A stretch of 64,000 nucleotides of DNA from Pisaster brevispinus. Taxonomy: Eukaryota > Echinodermata > Asteroidea > Forcipulatida > Asteriidae. Positions 46,721-59,208 of this stretch are shown piece by piece. The stretch is taken from positions 16,068,258 to 16,132,257 of the forward strand of contig JAMKCF010000001.1 of NCBI GenBank assembly GCA_023634235.1, read 5' to 3'. The position numbers and the translations under genes are program-made. Positions within the stretch are counted from its first letter, which is position 1. Each line of letters begins with the position of its first letter. The notes beneath the pieces are model-generated. The model did no database searches. It was not told the origin of the DNA and worked only from the letters and a program-made list of their open reading frames with translations.

Positions 46721-46841
46721 TATCAATAACGTACATGTACGTGTAAGCAGGTAAGGTCTGGAATTACATGGAGGCATGCCCTTCACTGAATTTGAATTCG
46801 TTTTGTTTTCTATGACTAATACACGTTTTGTTGTCTTTCTA

Positions 46842-46870
46842 CCCTTATAAAAAAAAACCAATGGTATCCA
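46842..46870 (+). repeat. Left terminal inverted repeat of the 14.7-kb transposon
   Basis: CCCTTATAAAAAAAAACCAA followed by TGGTAT. It matches the right end in reverse complement with two mismatches in the first 29 bases counted from the flanking TA. Confidence 0.8.
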
Positions 46871-47590
46871 ATGGTATTTGAATGGTATTCAATGGTATTC
46901 AATGGTAATGAATGGTAGCCAATGGTACCTCAATGGTGTATCCAATGGTAAGTACTGTACTAAATGGTGTTTCAAATAGTAAAATAATTTTACCATTCGT
47001 GACTAATGGTAATGAATAGTAGCCAATGGTGTTTTAAATGGTATAATAATTTTACCATACAAGACTAATGGTAATTGCACTGTAGTGAATGGTTGTCCAA
47101 TGGTTGTGAATGGTGTTTGTAATGGTGAATGGTGTATCAATTGTAGATCAATGGTGTATTGGTGGGTCTGAATGGTATGTGAATGGTAATGAATGGTAGC
47201 AATGGTGACTCAATGGTATTTGTAACGGTAGTATATTATTGAATGGTGTATAATTGTTTGAATGGTATAATTGTAGACACAATTGTAGATCAATGGTGTA
47301 TTGGTGGGTCTGAATGGTATGTGAATGGTAATGAATGGTAGCAATGGTGACTCAATGGTGTTTGTAATGGTAGCATATTATTGAATGGTGTATCATTGTG
47401 TTTGAATGGTATGTGAATGGTAATGAATGGTAGCAATGGTGACTCAATGGTGTTTGTAATGGTAGTATATTATTGAATGGTGTATCATTGTGTTTGAATG
47501 GTATAATTGTAAACACAATTGTAGATCATTGGTGTATTGGTGAGTCTGAATGGTGTGTGAATGGTAATGAATGGTGACTCAATAATAGTA
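46858..47590 (+). repeat. Left subterminal AATGGT array
   Basis: Dozens of AATGGT hexamers, nearly all in the same orientation, spaced by 3-15 bp (AATGGTATTC, AATGGTAGCC, AATGGTGTTT and similar). From about 47130 a higher-order unit of about 110-160 bp (GTATGTGAATGGTAATGAAT .. GACTCAATGGT .. GTATATTATTG) is repeated three times. No coding sense. Confidence 0.85.
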
Positions 47591-48533
47591 TCTGTCTTTG
47601 CTTTGTTGATTGCCAGTTTTTAGTCCCCCAAAATAAACGTCCTCATAAAACGGTTAAATCAATTAGAGCTAGCACTTCAGTTTCCTCCTGATTTGATGAA
47701 CAATGTAAATTAAACAAACAGCACATAATGAGAGGCCATGAAACAATTTGTGTGTGGATTCAATAGTAGTTAAAAAGATTTAATAATAAATAATATTTAC
47801 AATTCATGTATTTAAAGTCACAACACTATAAAGCTGAAACATTCGATTCATTCAAACATTTTAAATACCTTTCAATGTCATCATAAAATCTGCATTCAGC
47901 GTACTGAACATAACTTGCAAAATCATAATTATTGAATTTTGCAACTTTTAAAACCTTCACATTTGAACAAATAATTTAAAGGTCCTTTTAAGCAGAGCTC
48001 TCAAAAATTAATGTATTGTATTCACACACAAAATAATAATGAATAAAATGTAGTTCATGTACACCTTAATCAAAGGCAATAAATGTATGTCAGCCTCTGC
48101 ATTTTGTTTTGAAAAAAATTCAACAATCCTTTGCAAAACTTTGTAGGTTTACTGCTGCTGTGAAAATTCAAATGAAAAAATTTTCAATTTTTTTGTTTAC
48201 TGCAATTGTCTCTAGATTTAAGCAAGTGGGATTAGTCTCTTTCAAACTAGTTTGGCAACACCACTATATATTTGGAGTGGCCGTCTTTTCTACACACTAC
48301 ACATTTCTCCTGGAAACTATTGTAATACACAGCTCTAGGTGGATGACCATCACTTTGTACATGATGAATAAAATCTGACCGTATGTTTAGCTGTCTATCA
48401 ACATACTGATATTCATGGATCTTGGTTAGACTATTGATGATTATCAATGGAGTTGTATTGCAGACAGTCATGTGCACATAAGGCAATTGTATTGTTGAAG
48501 TTAGATTGCTTAACAGTACAAAATGTGCCATCT
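47591..48533. other. Spacer between left array and transposase 3' end
   Basis: AT-rich with no gene. It should hold the 3' untranslated region of the minus-strand transposase. A minus frame 48531-48247 directly follows the transposase stop but has no motif. Confidence 0.45.
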
Positions 48534-51500
48534 TTAAGCTTGATGAGAGTCATCTCTCTTCTTGATACCCACTCTTCCATATTGCTCACAGTGAACTAAT
48601 CTTCCCTCGAACTGACATCGTTTGTAATACTCAGCTTGTGTGTTTCCCAGTGGTTCTCCAAGAAGATACTCAACTGCAATGTGGTCATCATTTTCAATAT
48701 GCTTTCTAGTTGTAGCGCCCAAAAGCAGAAGAGAGCCAATTCTAACCCTTTTGACTTGTCGATATCCACCCACATGAGTAAGTTTGGCAAACAGATTTAG
48801 GGACTCTTCTTCTCCTTCTTGCATGCATGTTCTTGCCAACTTCTTTGCTGATCTGTATAGCTGAAAGCGATGTGCCATCTGCTGGGGGATATGTTGTGAC
48901 CCATGGACTAATTGCAACAACACATGGTTGTTGCCTTCAAAAGGGAACGCAGAATGACACCACGCAGGTCCCCACGCAGAAACACTTTCTGACAAATGAC
49001 ACAGTTGATGAATATTGAATGAGATGTGCTCCTTTCCATACAACTCCTCCATCTTTATGACAAATTTCTTTAACGACACTTCTGCACAATCAATATCATC
49101 CGTAACTTCATTCTGAAGAAGTTTATGCATTGCATGTACAAGCAAAAACCAATGGTTTAGGTATCTAGCATTTAGAACTCCTTGAAGGATGGAAAGGGAA
49201 TAAAACAAGAGATATGAACGCCACTCTGATGCCTTCCAATACCTTCTTGTTTCAAGTTGCCTTGGAACCCTTGTCACTTCATGAGGTGGGGCTATACTCA
49301 TCAACTTTAGATTGACTTCACCTTTCCTGGTTCCAATGTACCAAGGTTGTCTATGATTTCGACTGTCAAACCAAAGGTCTGTAAGCTGTCTCACAACACC
49401 CAAAAGAACACAATGCATATAATCAACAACGAAACCACCGATGATATCAAATTTGGGGAGGAAAAGAACAACTGAGGGACCCTTGATGCCATGCACTGAT
49501 CGACCAAGCTCAACTGCCTGTAGCATATCTTCTTCGTGTGTCAAAGCAGAGCGTGTTTCTGGTTCCGGTTCTCTGAAAGGATAACATCTCACAAAACCAT
49601 TTCCCTTTTCTACTCGTTCTCCGACATGGTAACACCAGTCACAGCCATAAGCTCCATTGAACTGGGTGCTGTTTTTAATAACAGGCCTTGCCACTGCATT
49701 ACTGCTGCAGCAAACATAGAAAACTTTGCTGTTAACAATCCTTCCATTCAATGGATTTTTCCATTCAAATCCCTCTTCAGCCAAGAAGGTTGCTTCATCT
49801 TTAAGTGGCTTTAAGAATGTAGACATTTCTGGTTCTGAGGGACCAAACCATAAACCAGCAACAAGAACATTTCGCTTTCTCTGCTCATATTTCAACTCAT
49901 TTACCATACACTGTACAGGCCAAACAGAAAAATTTGATGACTTGAACACTGGCACCCCATCAATATTAAATGTGGTTGTGAAATCTTGATCCAGTATAAC
50001 ATCATTCTCTACACTGCCCCTTAGGTTCCTCCCACTACATACATCATTGCATGTTCCATCTCTTATGGCACCCTGTGATTTACAGATAAGACTACTAGCT
50101 ATGCTACTGCATTCTACCAGGTCTTTTATTTGCTGCATTAATTAAATTGTGGTAAAAAAATTACCGGTTTTCATGCTTTTGCTACACTCAAAAGGAGCAG
50201 CACATTTAGCACAGTGACCCTCATGCATTTCAGATTCTTTCCCTATGTAACTAGCACACACAGAACAAACAATATGTGAAATGACATTCTCTGTATTTCC
50301 TTCGAAAGACTTTGATAACATGTACTTTGATTTAGGTAAAATGCCTGGAAACAACACATTAAATAGTTTCATGAGATCATTGAGACCATCGCCACTGATA
50401 TGATGTTTAAATATGTAGGAAAGAATCATCACTCTTGCCTGGTTACTTGTCAATCTGCATTCTGGATACAAAGGTTGGTCACCATCATTTTGATGCTCCT
50501 GCAATAAATGAAGAAAATTAGTAAAGCACTACATTTACTTTTTATTGCCCAAAGACAATGGTTGGTAGCAGCACTAAACTCTGCAGTGATACCTCATGAA
50601 TACACAAGCAGTGCATTTAGAGGTGTGTTTGTGTATGATAAAACATTGTACAATCATGGTATTGACTGTTGAAAATGTACATGTTATGGGGGTCTCATAA
50701 TGCTGTCATGGCTGTTGAAATGCCTAAATCCCTCAATTTGAAAACACCATTTTAATATGGAAATAAATTTTTCTAATAAGAACTTTTGAATAGAGATTAA
50801 CTTACTTGACCAATGTTATCATTTTGCCCGGGATCATCTCTTTGCGGTGGCTCATGCTCATCATTTGACTCTGAATCAGGATCATTCCCATCATCCGGAT
50901 CATCATCATCATCATCATACGGATTGTCATCATCATCATCATCATACGGATTGTCATCATCATCGTCATCATCAGGATAATCATCATCAGGATTATCACC
51001 ATCATCATCATCAGGATTATCACCATCGGGCAGATCCTCATCTTGCTCAGGATCATGATCTTGTTCAAGATCATAATTGTTTTCAAGATCTTCAGGATCA
51101 TTACCTGGATCAGGTGCATTGTTGTGTTCATTACTTACATCGGAATCTGGATTAATCAAACTATTCCCCAACTCAGAAGCATGCACACGCTCATTCTCAT
51201 TCAATGTGTGAAAATCTAAACATCTGCAAAAAAAATATAAACATAAAACAAACTTAAATACAAAAACATACCTGTTAAATATTTAGAATATCATATGTTT
51301 GCGTGGGTAATTTGTTTAAATTTGTCATTATTTAGATGTCACAATAAGAAGTGATATATTGTGCACTTACACATGACATGCACATAGTGAACCAACAACA
51401 TTCAATAACCAGTTAATAAAAAATCAGCAAATTTCAAATATAATTAATGTATCACTAATATGGAATCAACCACAGGCCAAATCTCGGTAAAAATAAGTCA

Positions 51501-51638
51501 ATCGAATAGGACATTTATAAAAAATTACCTTTCCTTATTCCAATTCCACAATGTTGTTCTGGGAACTTTCCCATCAGGATATCGATAATACTTCTTGTAT
51601 GGACCACGTTTTCGGCATCCTTTTGGGGGAACCTCCAT
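48534..51638 (-). pseudogene. Tnp2/DUF4218-type transposase, three exons, one premature stop
   Basis: Exons 51638-51529, 51223-50806 and 50498-48534 join in phase to 831 codons. The start ATG 51638 opens MEVPPKGCRKRGPYKKYYR, a basic N-terminus. Exon 2 is an Asp-rich linker made by an in-frame GAT/CAT microsatellite. Exon 3 has a Cys/His cluster (HIVCSVCASYIGK, CAKCAAPFEC), then TTTFNIDGVPVFKSSNFSVW, VLVAGLWFGPSEPEM, GAYGCDWCYHVGE, GGFVVDYMHCVLLGVVRQL, and a C-terminal FNIHQLCHLSESVSAWGPAW..AFPFEGNNHVLLQLVHGSQ. These are the landmarks of Tnp2-type transposases with a DUF4218-like region, known from CACTA/EnSpm elements. One in-frame TAA (50144-50142, codon 295) splits it; otherwise no lesion is seen, so it died recently or the stop is a polymorphism or assembly error. 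It lies in a TIR-bounded element and is divergent from the BEN gene. Confidence 0.85.
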
Positions 51639-54066
51639 CTTAATTCTCTTGAACTGTGGGAGAAAAATATACAGAAACTGGGTTATGCTTAACTGGTAAA
51701 TATGTATCCCATGAACCATGTAAACTAGACTCATACATTTGATCAGTTGCGATAATTCTATTTATAGCTTTGCGTCTTGATCACTTACGTCCCTTAGGGT
51801 CAGGAGGATTGAGGGTTATGATTATTGCAACTAACATTATGAATTTTTCACTATTCCCTGAAAGTGCCATTTACACACTTTTAATTTTATGAAGTCAATT
51901 AAGTTGGAAACCAATTTTCACTTAATGTTATAAAAACCAATGTTCAATTGACTTGAACTACAAAATGGATTATGTTCACAAAATTGTTAGAGGAGCAATC
52001 GCATCATCAGTGCCATCAAGGGTTCCTCAACATATAATGCATGCTTCCAGTGCAAGTAATAATAAACTTTCTAAAACAGAGTGCGCCACCATTTGACGAA
52101 GCAAGATGATAGGTGATCAGGAACAAGCCAACAGTACGATCAAAAACAAAATAAAACACACTGCTCAGTATTTGTGTAAACTTTTTCTTACACAATCTTA
52201 AAATTTGAAATTACTGTCATTCACCCTGGCATTCAAAATTGAAAGGTGAGAAGTTTTAACAGCGTTTTTCAACCAACATTTCTTTAAACATAGTTTTCAA
52301 AATGTCCATAACTTATTTATCGATGATGGTTGGCACTGTTTTAGGTTTGACTTTGATGGTTTTTTGGGACGTTGTTATTCTTCAAATGAATCAACAGAAG
52401 TTTGTCATGTGCACGATGTGAGAAGTAAACTATGTTGTTATTGCAAAGTTGAAGCATTAAGTGATCCAGAACTGATCAATGAACATGTCAAACTTTCGTA
52501 TGTACTGTACAGTTTGTATATCATGTATATAGTTAGTTGGTTGCATGCCCTTTCTCCATTGTTGCATGGTGTCAAAACATCAACAAAACCTCTATAGTCT
52601 ACTCTTATATAAGATGGGAGACCTATCGAAGTATCAAATAATTAACAATTATTAATAGTTAGTATGCAATTGAGTGACAAATACTGATATTCGTATGACC
52701 TAATCTTGAAGTTGAACCATGTGGAACTTACGATTACGATCCGTTAATTTGACATCTCTCCGTCCCCGTGGTGGGTGCTCTGCTCTGGGTGTCCAAATAG
52801 CATGCTACCAGTATGCACACATGTGATTAATAGCTCTCTCGCATCGCTGCTACTAGCTGCGTCCCGTCCGTATACATGTTTGTACATGTACACCCCCACA
52901 CACACCCACACTGATTGCGCCAGACACGTTTTTGAAGATATACATGTATTTTGTACATTCATCCGTGTACATTTTGGCGCGATTGACCGATCGCGCCCAA
53001 CAACATATACTGTACATGTACATGTACATGTACATGTACATGTACATGTACATGTACATGTACATGTACATGTACATGTACATGTACATGTACAACGCTG
53101 CCGGGCCGCGATGCTGCCGGGCCCGAATGCACTCTATGCTACTCGTAATGACTGGTGCCGGGTGGTGTTGGCAGCCGGCCAGCCCTTGCCCCCACCCCCG
53201 TTTGGCAGCCGGCCAGCCCCCCCCCCCAACCCGGCCATCTCCCCCCCCCCCAACCCGGCCATCTCTAGCTTTGCACATGCGCAAAATTAAGATTTGTTGA
53301 GGTCGAATAAGAGTCTAGCGTTTGTGGCCAGTGCCCATTTTGGAAATAATAATAAATAATTAAGTTTGTTTTTTAATTGTTTAAAATTAATACAATCGTA
53401 ACAAATCGACTTTGCCTGCGATGCTAACAAATCTTGTCATGATGTGCAGTGAACCATTCAATTGACCGTTCGACCTAGTTGTTCAGGAGAATTTTAATAC
53501 GGTCAAATAAATAAAACGGTAGATACTGGCAATTTTGGGAAATTTTGTATTAATGTTTTAATGTGTTTAAGTTTAACCCCTGCCCCCCCCCCCCATTAAA
53601 AAAAATTGTTTTAATATTATTAAATAGTAATAAATAAATTATAATAATAATAAATAAAATAATTCAAAATAAAGTAAAACAAACAATAATAATTAAAAAA
53701 AAATTTTTACAAATATTTTATTATTTGAGTTATGGGTTATCAAAAACTTCCAGCCAATTACATCTGGTTGTCATAGCTGGTACCCGTACAGCAGCCAGCG
53801 TGCGGTAGTGGTCGTGCATGCAGCAACACGCACGGCCGGTGGCATAGATGACGTAATTAAGATCGACAGTTGTCAGTTTTAGGGGTTATAATTATCCCGC
53901 CTTTTTGTCTAAGCATGCAGCATGCAGATATAGGCATATCCATACACGTAGCTGCAGACGTTGCACATGAAGAAGACCACCATCGTCATTCAAACGTCTT
54001 ACTCTTAACACGATTTGTGGGTTCCAAAAATTATCACATAGTTCTCTAAGTAAACGTATCATTGCA
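51639..54066. other. Divergent intergenic region of the transposon, likely shared promoter
   Basis: It separates the starts of the transposase (minus, 51638) and the BEN gene (plus, 54067). It holds the ACATGT microsatellite, CpG-rich and poly-C tracts (53100-53290, with CAGCCGGCCAGCCC and CAACCCGGCCATCTC direct repeats), a CACATGCGCA site near 53274 and an AT-rich tract. A frame at 52364-52597 is unsupported. Both promoters must lie here or in missing 5' exons. Confidence 0.5.
53010..53094. repeat. (ACATGT)n microsatellite, about 14 copies
   Basis: Perfect hexamer repeat that is its own reverse complement, so it can form an extended hairpin. It lies in the spacer between the two transposon genes. 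Confidence 0.9.
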
Positions 54067-57000
54067 ATGGAGAAGTTTGCAATACTCGATTTTGGTGATG
54101 AAGGAGTGGATATTATGGATGCAGAGGGTATCGAATTCCCTGACAAATCTCGGTTGAACAACACACAATTCGACTTTGACAATGCAGATGTTGTTTATTG
54201 CGACAACTCCAACAAGAAGGGGACAAAAAGGGTGGCAGAAGACGGTTTGCTGCAAAGGTTCTTCGGTTTGGAGGTACGTATTGATACTCAGCTGGCCTAG
54301 CTTAATTACCGACACAAATTCACGTTAGGCATGTCTGCATTAGGTATTTAAAAATTTTTTTAAATATTTTATTTATAAATTATTATAATGTTTTTATTTT
54401 TACAATTACACCTCTGTCATGTCAGTCTGACTGAGAGTCAGTCCATATAATGGAGGAAGAAATAGCACCTCCATGGTCAGTCTGTCCACGGAGGAAGGAA
54501 ATTTGCTTAAAAAAAAAAACTAAACTAGCGAGAGGATGACATTGACAGTCTCCGTTACAGTACAACCCCAACGGAATTGACGGAGACGGAGTCCAACCTG
54601 GGTAACTTTTCGGTTGAAACATGGAGAGCTATAAACTGCTTATTTAAATCGTTAGTCATTACTAATTGTCATGATGATTGTTAGATCTCCAGCGGTCAGT
54701 TTTTTAATAATATTTTGAAACCAGCAAGAACTCGGTCATATATGTCAGCACTGACAGGAGATCTTTGGTAGTACTTAATTAATTATTATGGACAGACCAT
54801 ACAGCTCAGACTGACTACACCGACACTATTTTAGTTTCGTAATTTTGCCTCGAAAGAAATAATTAACCACACCGCACAACACAAGCAAGACTCCCAAGAG
54901 TGTATTATCACCAAATACATGTACAGAACAGAAACGCTACACTGGTCCCTCTCTAGATGGCAAGTACAAAAAGCATGGGCACCACAGTACATGCAGTATG
55001 CTAGCTAGTATACGTACATGTATGTGCACTGTCGTAGCGTGTTAAAAAGTGTACAACGGCTGTGCGATACACGTGTGTTCTGCATGTGTGAAGCCTGTGA
55101 AATCATCTAGCAGCTATGACCCCTATTATGTGACGTTGTTTTGGTGTTTTGACGATTATTATTGATGTAAATATTGTTGTAAAATCTAGTCTATTTACTA
55201 TTCTTCATCTTAGCTCATACTAAAAATTCAGGTCACTGAGGTGACACGTCACTGTATGACACAAATTCCTCGATTTTTTTTGGTGGTGCCGACATGATGT
55301 GTTTCTACTGTACTGGTACTGTTGTGTTGGGTTGTTTTTTTTTAGGGGAGATTATACATTGGCTTTAGTACTATACATGGTGTAGTACTATATATGGGTA
55401 GATTTTCCCCCTGACCTGAGTAAAACCTAAACTATATGAATGAAGACACAAAAACAAACCAATATTTTTAAGATGTTGCCAACATTGACAAGTGTTTAAG
55501 TTAAATTTATTACGCATAAATACGTTTGTTACTGCTCTTTTTAACCCTGTCTTGTGCTATATAATCAAAAGCTGAACTGCAGCCGTATTTGGCAAGGGTT
55601 ATCAAAGGTCACCCTCTAGAAGGAAAAGATGAATCGCCCCTGGGAAGGGGCAAGAGAGCGGTTATTCCAAAAAAACATTACACAGATGATGAATGTGAAG
55701 AGCTCAGCAGTAGTGGAGAGGAAGAACAAGAACTTACTGCAAAAAAGAAAGAAAAGGTAAACTAAATTATAAATATTAAATGATTGGTTTTTTTTCAAAA
55801 TTGCAGATTTTGTTTTGTTGCACCTACTTTGAACCAACATGCCAGTTTTCCAAAAATGTGCATGTAACTTCTAAGTTTATGAAGACAAGCTCCACATACG
55901 TACGTTTCTTGTCCAATTCAGATACATCAATGTCCTTTAAATGTGTTTTATTTTTTTATGTGGTAACAAGTGGCAAATTATGTAATCAGTACAAAACAGC
56001 TGAATTTGCCAGAATTACAAATTATGTGAGCATTCCTTCTCATAACTCCGCAGTGACAAATGGGAGGATAAAAGGTTATAACTCGCCCGGAATGTAATCT
56101 TTCTGCTTAATTTGTTTCAACTTGCACTTGTCAACCAACGCTTTTAATGACCTTCGTTGCATTTATTTATTAAGTTTTCGTCACATTATTATCCAACAGA
56201 AGATTGTAGCTTCGGCTGAAGCAAAGAAAATGGTTGACAATCTGTTGACACTGAAGCGTCAGAAGCAAACGGTAAAGTCTAGCATTTGTAAAAAAAATTA
56301 TGAAATTGTCATTGTAGAATGGACACTATTGTAACGGTTCTATACCCAAGGGCCCGAGCGGCTGGACCAAAGGCCGTCCATTTTGAGAAAATATATCTTT
56401 GTCTATAGGGCAGATTAAACTAATTATTTGGCCGAGCTATGTTAGACCCAAAGAAAATGGAGTCGCATGAAATAATGACCATCATGACCTGAATTCTGGT
56501 TGGTACGGTTTATTTACTTCAACAACTTACGGGTTGGTCTCTCTCAAGGGCGTCGATCGCTACTGAAAAGTAGGGGGGACGGGCGAGCAAGTCTTGAAAA
56601 AATACATCTAACATAATAGGCCTAAAATACCATTCTGCGCGTGGTCCATCAGAAAAAAAGATAAAAATGAAAAAACATTTCACCATTTATTCGCTATTTA
56701 TTTAAACAAAAATTGTAATGAAATATTAAATCAAGAAAATGGTGTATATTTTTATATTTTGTTGCATATTTCTAATGAACAGTCAATCAAAAAGTGGGGG
56801 GACATCTGATATGCTGTCCCCTCCAGTCAAAAAAGTGAGGGGGACATCTGATATGCTGTCCCCTCCAGTCTAAAAAGTGAGGGGGACATGTCCCCCCCGT
56901 CCCCCACCCATCGACGCCCTTGGTCTCTCTTTTACCCCTTATATAGCGCCTCTTGCGTTCCAACCGCGTGCACCTCCTAAAACTTTGTGTGCAGCGCCTC

Positions 57001-59189
57001 TGATTGAACCGTAACTGTGGCTCAAGCACGACTCGCTGCACCGCTACCAAAAGTTCGACTCCTCAGCAGAGACTGGCTGCTTGCGCGCTGCCGCTGTAAC
57101 TTTTCGCGCGCTGTGTGAAGTGGCAGTTTGCGTTACACTATTAACAAAAATTAACAATTTGCTATGTTCAACTACATTTTTTTTTCTTAGAACTACTGAA
57201 GTATTACATCTTATTTTTTACATTTTCTAAATGTTGTTTCTAGAGCTTGGATTTTAGCACATGTAAGAGGACAAAAAATGAGTGTGAAATGATGGAACTG
57301 AGACGTGAAAATGCTGCACTTCGACGCTCATTAGCAATAATTGAAGGCAAGTGGTCTGGTTAAACATAATAAGACCAAAATTAAGACACCTTATTTGTCA
57401 ATTTAATATAACCATGTAACTTTAAGCAACTGTAACGGAGGGAAGAGATAAGCTGTTAAAGGGGGCTGTTGTCGTGATCTCAGCAGGTCTGTGGCTGTTC
57501 ATATTTTTCTAACCGTTACTTTAGGAAGCAGGCATGATATTTCTACTTTAGTCTTCCAATTTGAAAATTGATCAACAGGGATGAGAATCTTCAGACTTGA
57601 TTCTAAACTCAGACTTTTTAAATGTCTGCCTTGTGTAAAAAATAGTGGGTGTAAATTATTTTGTCTATGTCTAAACATATGCTCTTTTCTCTGCTTCTTT
57701 TGTGGTGAGGATAATGTTCCTAAAATCTCCTTAAAATCTAACTCCTTAAAATTATGAGGCTGTAATACTAATAAACTTTTCCTGATACTATTAACAGGAC
57801 TTCCCAGCTTGCTAAAGCAGATGAAGGAAGTGACCGCCCTGACCAATTCAACGTCACCATCTCGAAAGACAATCGCAAAAGAGGTATAGAAAAAGTTTTT
57901 CAACTCAATGTCCTCCCACCCCTAATTGTCCATCATGTTCATTGTGAGTAATATGGTGACTTGGCTGGATTGTACCATCCCAACAGCAATTGTGCAGACT
58001 CTAACATTTTAGATAAACAAAACGTGGCAGCACACCATCTACATACTGATTTTTCATTATTTAAGCAACTATTTTATTTTGTTTCTTACAAACAGGTTTC
58101 ACCATCACCAGGAGCCCCAAACAGCAAATCACCATCACCAGGAGCCCCAAACAGCAAATCACTATCATCTGCTTCAATTACTTGGAAGGCTGTGGACGTG
58201 GAGCATAACGATGTAATGAGAACTATGTTTTTTAATTTCTTTAATTTGCTCTTTCTAACCAGTTGCCGAAATAGACAGCTTCAAAAAATAACTTTTTAAA
58301 TATGCCATCTTTTCAATTTAAACAGTTGATCAATTCTGATGGAAAAGTTGTCGTGTCTGCTGAGACAATGTCCATCATCCCAGTGCAGTGCCCAAGAAAA
58401 ATGGTGAACGCCCTTTTCACAGCTGCATTCACCCAGGAAGTTCTCAGCACGCATTCCTTAACTGGGTCTGTGTGCAACCTATACAAATATAAGACCCCCA
58501 AACCTGGGCTACCAACATCTGATGTTACTGCAATTAAAGGTACAGAAACTTATAACACCTTGAATGTTAGTGTCACATATGCAAATTGCAATTCAAACCT
58601 ATGAACCTGTCATGGGTTGGGTAACAAGAAGTTCAAATTGTGTTTGTTTACGACAAGAGTGTATCAATGATGAGTGTTTGTAAGGGGGGGGGGGCCTGTG
58701 CTGAGGTTTGACGTTCATAGGGATTGGCATTTTGTGAAGCAATACTCTCCTAGCCCAAACTCAAGTTTAAAGCAACAGATGCGAACTTCTAAATATACAT
58801 CAACCTCTGTACTTTTGTAATGGTCTAAAGCACGACCATGCAGTCTCTGTACATGTCAACAAGTACTCGGAAACATATTCTCAAATTATGTTGTTGTTGT
58901 TTTTTTTTTTCACTAACCAATTAAATAAATTGTGCGACATTAATTGTGAGTACAACCTACCTAAGTTGCATCTAAAACTTTTGATATTTTTGGGGAACTA
59001 TTATTAAATCTATAGCCTTCATTTTTGGAATAACAACAATTTGTATTTTTGATTAAATTGATGTCTTTTTCTAATTACTTTCTCATCACAGATTATGTAA
59101 AACAACGCTTCCCCTCGTATACCGACAGGCTTTTTAATATACATGGACGGGAAAAGCTAACAAATATGCGAAGATCCACAAAGATCTGA
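54067..59189 (+). CDS. BEN-domain protein, eight exons, intact
   Basis: Exons 54067-54273, 55583-55756, 56200-56271, 57244-57346, 57798-57883, 58096-58212, 58326-58539 and 59092-59189 total 1071 nt with consistent phases and one stop, giving 356 residues. The start MEKFAILDFGDEGVDIM is acidic. Exon 2 has a basic patch (GRGKRAVIPKKHY) and an acidic Ser run. Exon 4 gives a short coiled coil (ECEMMELRRENAALRRSL). Exon 6 has a duplicated 10-residue block SPSPGAPNSK. Residues about 275-350 form a BEN domain: RKMVNALFTAAFTQEVL, STHSLTGSV, KPGLPTSDVTAIK, DYVKQRFPSYTDRLF. BEN domains bind DNA and chromatin factors. Intron 4 appears to use a GC donor (GAAG|GCAAGT). It sits inside the 14.7-kb transposon, opposite the transposase, so I infer an accessory role such as binding the subterminal repeats; co-option of a host gene is the alternative. 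Confidence 0.8.
56545..56922. mobile_element. 378-bp hAT-type MITE with 8-bp target duplication
   Basis: Ends CAAGGGCGTCGAT and ATCGACGCCCTTG are perfect inverted repeats. The flanks are direct copies of GTCTCTCT (56537-56544 and 56923-56930). CA..TG ends and an 8-bp duplication are the hAT signature. Inside, a block of about 45 bp (GGGGGACATCTGATATGCTG..) is repeated in tandem near 56797-56885. It lies in intron 3 of the BEN gene. Confidence 0.88.
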
Positions 59190-59208
59190 TTGTTCATTGG
59201 TTCAGTTG

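Noticed and set aside
50847..51155. His/Asp-rich frame on the plus strand
   Set aside because: Shadow of the Asp-rich linker (GAT/CAT microsatellite) in exon 2 of the minus-strand transposase.
52775..53300. His/Val- and Met/Tyr-rich frames on both strands
   Set aside because: They read through the ACATGT microsatellite and poly-C tracts.
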